Shown here piece after piece: positions 61,366 to 64,000 of a DNA stretch of 64,000 bases; position 1 is the stretch's first letter, and each line of letters begins with the position of its first letter. The notes below the pieces were generated by a model, which worked only from the letters and a program-made list of their open reading frames with translations, searched no databases and had not been told where the DNA came from. The translations under genes and the position numbers were made by a program. Source of the stretch: Affinundibacterium nitidum (lineage in GTDB: Bacteria; Pseudomonadota; Gammaproteobacteria; Burkholderiales; Burkholderiaceae_D); the NCBI RefSeq assembly GCF_014284155.1, contig NZ_JACOFZ010000001.1, positions 1,630,545 through 1,694,544 of the forward strand. The letters are read 5' to 3'.

Positions 61366-64000
61366 GATGCGGACTCCTCTTCCAATTTGCCTTCTAACCA
61401 ATCCACTTTTTTCATCTTACGTAAGACCACAAACTCATCACGATTGCTACCGACGGTGCCGTAGTAGTTAAAGCCGTAAGCTTGCTGGGCATAACCACCA
61501 ATCATATGCGTGGGTTTCAGAACCGCCCGTGTGACGGAGTTATGGATACCGCCGCGCATACCTGAGAGTTCTGCGCCCGGCGTGTTTACGATCTTCTCTT
61601 GAGCGTGATACATCAAGCACATGCCTTTTGGCACACGTTGACTAACAACGACACGGGCCGTCAAAGTACCGTTGCTATTAAAAACCTCAACCCAATCGTT
61701 ATCGACCAAACCTGCTTCTTTGGCTTCGATCTCGGACACCCACACGTGAGGACCACCACGAGACAAAGTCAACATGCGCAAGTTGTCAGAGTAAGTCGAG
61801 TGGATACCCCATTTTTGATGTGGTGTAATCCAGTTCAAGACAATTTCTTTCTCACCGTTCGGTGCCTTATTCAGCATCGGTGCCACAGTCTTCGTATCGA
61901 TCGCCGGTTTATAAACACACAAACCTTCACCAAAATCGAGCATCCAACGATGGTCTTGATAGAACTGCTGACGACCAGTGAGTGTGCGCCATGGAATCAA
62001 TTCGTGGACGTTGGTGTAGCCCGCGTTGTAGCTGACTTCTTCTGATTCCAAGCCTGACCAGGTTGGTGCGGAAATAATCTTGCGTGGCTGCGCCTGTACA
62101 TCACGGAAACGAATCTTGTCATGTTCACGTCCGACTGCTAAATGCGTATGATTACGCCCGGTAATTTTTGACAGTGCATCCCAGGCTTTGACCGAAACGT
62201 GACCATTCGTTTCTGGTGCAAAGGTCAAGATCATTTCGCACGCGTCGATCGCTGTTTCTAAACGCGGACGACCTTTTGACACACCGTCTTCGGTGACCAC
62301 TTTGGTGATGCCACCAATCTCATGCACTTCATGCTCAGTGTTCCAATTGATGCCTTTACCACCATTACCCAACTTGTCTAATAATGGCCCGATCGAGGTA
62401 AACTTTTTGTAAATTTCCCTATAATTGCGTTCGACTACGACGAAATTAGGGGCAGTCTTTCCAGGGATGAGATCGCATTCACCTTTCTTCCAATCTTTGG
62501 GCTCGAAAGCTTGGCCGAGTTCACCTGGTGTATCGTGCATTAATGGCTGCAGAACGATGTCTTTGCGCGTGCCGAGATAGTCACCGCCAATTTCAGTGAA
62601 CTTCTTAGCGATACCTTTGTAGATCTCCCAGTCCGTTTTACTTTCCCACAGCGGCTGCACCGCTTCACTCAAGGGATGAATGAAAGGATGCATGTCGGAA
62701 GTATTCAGATCATCCTTCTCGTACCAGGTTGCTGTCGGCAAGACAATGTCGCCATACAAGCAAGTGGTACTCATACGGAAATCAAGCACCGTCAACAAGT
62801 CCAATTTACCCTCAGCCGCTACTTCGCGGAATTTCACTTCCGATGGTTTGACGGCATCTTCAGGATCATCAAACAAGGCGTTCTGTGTGCCGAGTAAATA
62901 CTTCAGGAAGTACTCATGACCTTTACCAGAACTACCGAGAATATTCGAACGCCACACAAACATATTGCGTGGGAAATTCTTAGGATTATCTGGATCATCG
63001 CAGCTCATATTGACTGCGCCTGTTTTTAAGCTCTGCTTCAGATATTCGGCAGGTTCCAAACCTGCAGCCGCTGCTGCATCACACACATCAAGCGGATTAG
63101 TTTCTAACTGCGGTGCCGATGGCAACCAACCCATGCGTTCCGACTTGGCATTCATATCGATCATGCTCATATGACTGACTTTGGATCTATCCGCAGTCGG
63201 TGCGAGAATTTCATCGATATGCAATTTCTCATGACGCCACTGACTTGTATGCGCATAAAAGAAACTAGTGCCGTTCATTTGACGCGGTGGGCGGGTCCAG
63301 TCAGACGCAAACGCGAGTGGAGCCCAACCGAATTGCGGACGCAGCTTTTCTTGACCAACGTAATGTGCCCAACCGCCACCAGATTGACCTACACAACCGC
63401 ACATCATCAACATATTGATGATGCCGCGATAAATCATGTCGTTGTGGTACCAGTGATTCAAAGCAGCACCGACGATGACCATGCTCTTACCATGTGTATC
63501 GTGTGCGTTTTGGGCGAATTCACGTGCTACTTGAATCACCAATTCGCGTTTTACACTAGTGTGTTTCTCTTGCCATGCTGGTGTGTAAGGCACATCGTCG
63601 TCATAAGAACTAGCGACTGCACCACCCAAACCTTGATCGACGCCATAATTCGCCATCGACAAATCGTACACGGTGGCGACCAAGGCAGTAGAGCCATCAG
63701 CCAAAGCGACGCGGCGCACTGGCACATTTCGCTGCACCATATCATTGGCATCGGTACCACCAAAGTAATTGAAGCCAACACTGACGACGTCGTCATGCCC
63801 ACTCACTAAACTCAAAACGGGATCGATTTCACGTCCAGAACCGCCATCTTTCGCTTCCAAGTTCCAACGTCCGACTTTCGCACCATCATTGACTGTACCC
63901 TCGCCCCAGCGGAATCCGATCGAACCATTCGGCGCGACAATTTCATTGGTCGCGCTATCGATAGCAACTGTTTTCCAGTCAGGATTATTGGCTTCGTTCA
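61362..64000 (-). CDS. narG: respiratory nitrate reductase alpha subunit, C-terminal part (5' end beyond window)
   Basis: NarG is the catalytic, molybdenum bis-MGD subunit that reduces nitrate to nitrite. About 879 C-terminal codons are present; the N-terminal iron-sulfur motif and the start are beyond the right edge, and the reading frame is open to the last base (NPDWKTVAIDSATNEIV). Typical motifs are VGAALNHWYHNDMIYRG, DFRMSTTCLYGDIVLPTATW, ADIVLPTA-like stretches and the C-terminal cofactor-binding GMRGGIHNSVTRAVLKPTHM. The narG stop overlaps narH by 4 bp. An internal methionine at 63860 is not the start. Confidence 0.97.
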   Translation of the reverse strand, partial: NEANNPDWKTVAIDSATNEIVAPNGSIGFRWGEGTVNDGAKVGRWNLEAKDGGSGREIDPVLSLVSGHDDVVSVGFNYFGGTDANDMVQRNVPVRRVALADGSTALVATVYDLSMANYGVDQGLGGAVASSYDDDVPYTPAWQEKHTSVKRELVIQVAREFAQNAHDTHGKSMVIVGAALNHWYHNDMIYRGIINMLMMCGCVGQSGGGWAHYVGQEKLRPQFGWAPLAFASDWTRPPRQMNGTSFFYAHTSQWRHEKLHIDEILAPTADRSKVSHMSMIDMNAKSERMGWLPSAPQLETNPLDVCDAAAAAGLEPAEYLKQSLKTGAVNMSCDDPDNPKNFPRNMFVWRSNILGSSGKGHEYFLKYLLGTQNALFDDPEDAVKPSEVKFREVAAEGKLDLLTVLDFRMSTTCLYGDIVLPTATWYEKDDLNTSDMHPFIHPLSEAVQPLWESKTDWEIYKGIAKKFTEIGGDYLGTRKDIVLQPLMHDTPGELGQAFEPKDWKKGECDLIPGKTAPNFVVVERNYREIYKKFTSIGPLLDKLGNGGKGINWNTEHEVHEIGGITKVVTEDGVSKGRPRLETAIDACEMILTFAPETNGHVSVKAWDALSKITGRNHTHLAVGREHDKIRFRDVQAQPRKIISAPTWSGLESEEVSYNAGYTNVHELIPWRTLTGRQQFYQDHRWMLDFGEGLCVYKPAIDTKTVAPMLNKAPNGEKEIVLNWITPHQKWGIHSTYSDNLRMLTLSRGGPHVWVSEIEAKEAGLVDNDWVEVFNSNGTLTARVVVSQRVPKGMCLMYHAQEKIVNTPGAELSGMRGGIHNSVTRAVLKPTHMIGGYAQQAYGFNYYGTVGSNRDEFVVLRKMKKVDWLEGKLEEESAS

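Noticed and set aside
63171-63809. Plus-strand open frame of 212 codons opposite narG
   Set aside because: Antisense shadow of a conserved catalytic gene.
63860-63860. Internal methionine of narG as the gene start
   Set aside because: The same frame is open to the window edge and continues with conserved NarG sequence, so the true start lies beyond position 64000.

Overview
The window reads as chromosome of a betaproteobacterium, most likely Burkholderiales and Oxalobacteraceae (Undibacterium-like). This is inferred from the tRNA(Tyr-Gly-Thr)-tuf-tRNA(Trp)-secE-nusG-rplKAJL-rpoBC order, the RpoB and RpoC sequences, the moderate GC content and the layout of the nar cluster. No rRNA, CRISPR array, prophage or insertion sequence was found. 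Both window edges cut genes: rpoC lacks its 3' part at the left edge and narG lacks its 5' part at the right edge.

Layout. (1) 1-11.2 kb, minus strand: the translation and transcription super-operon, with a near-consensus promoter ahead of four tRNA genes, tuf, secE, nusG, ribosomal stalk protein genes and rpoBC. (2) 11.3-14.2 kb: single genes (MgtC-like membrane protein, orphan solute-binding protein, exported YciI-like protein, arsC). (3) 14.5-30.9 kb: a region dense in signalling, with a HisKA_2 histidine kinase and its REC-PAS-PAS-GGDEF-EAL response regulator, a propeller-type sensor diguanylate cyclase, an HD-GYP phosphodiesterase and a PAS-GGDEF protein. These are interspersed with a TonB-dependent receptor, a discoidin-like lipoprotein, a methyltransferase and an exported redoxin. 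(4) 31.0-39.7 kb: a carbohydrate-uptake locus made of an AmpG-like MFS permease, a GH1 beta-glucosidase, a TonB-dependent receptor, a divergently transcribed flavin-dependent halogenase homologue and a LacI-family regulator. Three exact copies of the palindrome GAAAACGTTTTC and one variant mark the receptor/halogenase promoter region and the region before lacI. (5) 39.7-47.2 kb: glutathione transferase, copper ATPase and chaperone, a motA without motB, lrgAB, and a tandem pair of solute-binding proteins without a permease. (6) 47.4-64 kb: two small unknown genes and then a full nitrate-respiration cluster. It reads on the minus strand narG-narH-narJ-narI-ppiC-hemerythrin-NnrS-like-moaA-carbonic anhydrase-narX-narL-crp/fnr-narK.

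How it works together. The nar cluster encodes nitrate uptake (NarK), the membrane nitrate reductase with its assembly chaperones (NarJ, PpiC), the first molybdenum-cofactor step (MoaA) and nitrate sensing (NarXL plus a Crp/Fnr-family regulator). A hemerythrin and an NnrS-like membrane protein probably handle O2, NO or metal stress. The sugar locus looks like one LacI-controlled regulon that includes the halogenase homologue. The c-di-GMP genes include both synthesis and breakdown enzymes with intact active-site motifs.
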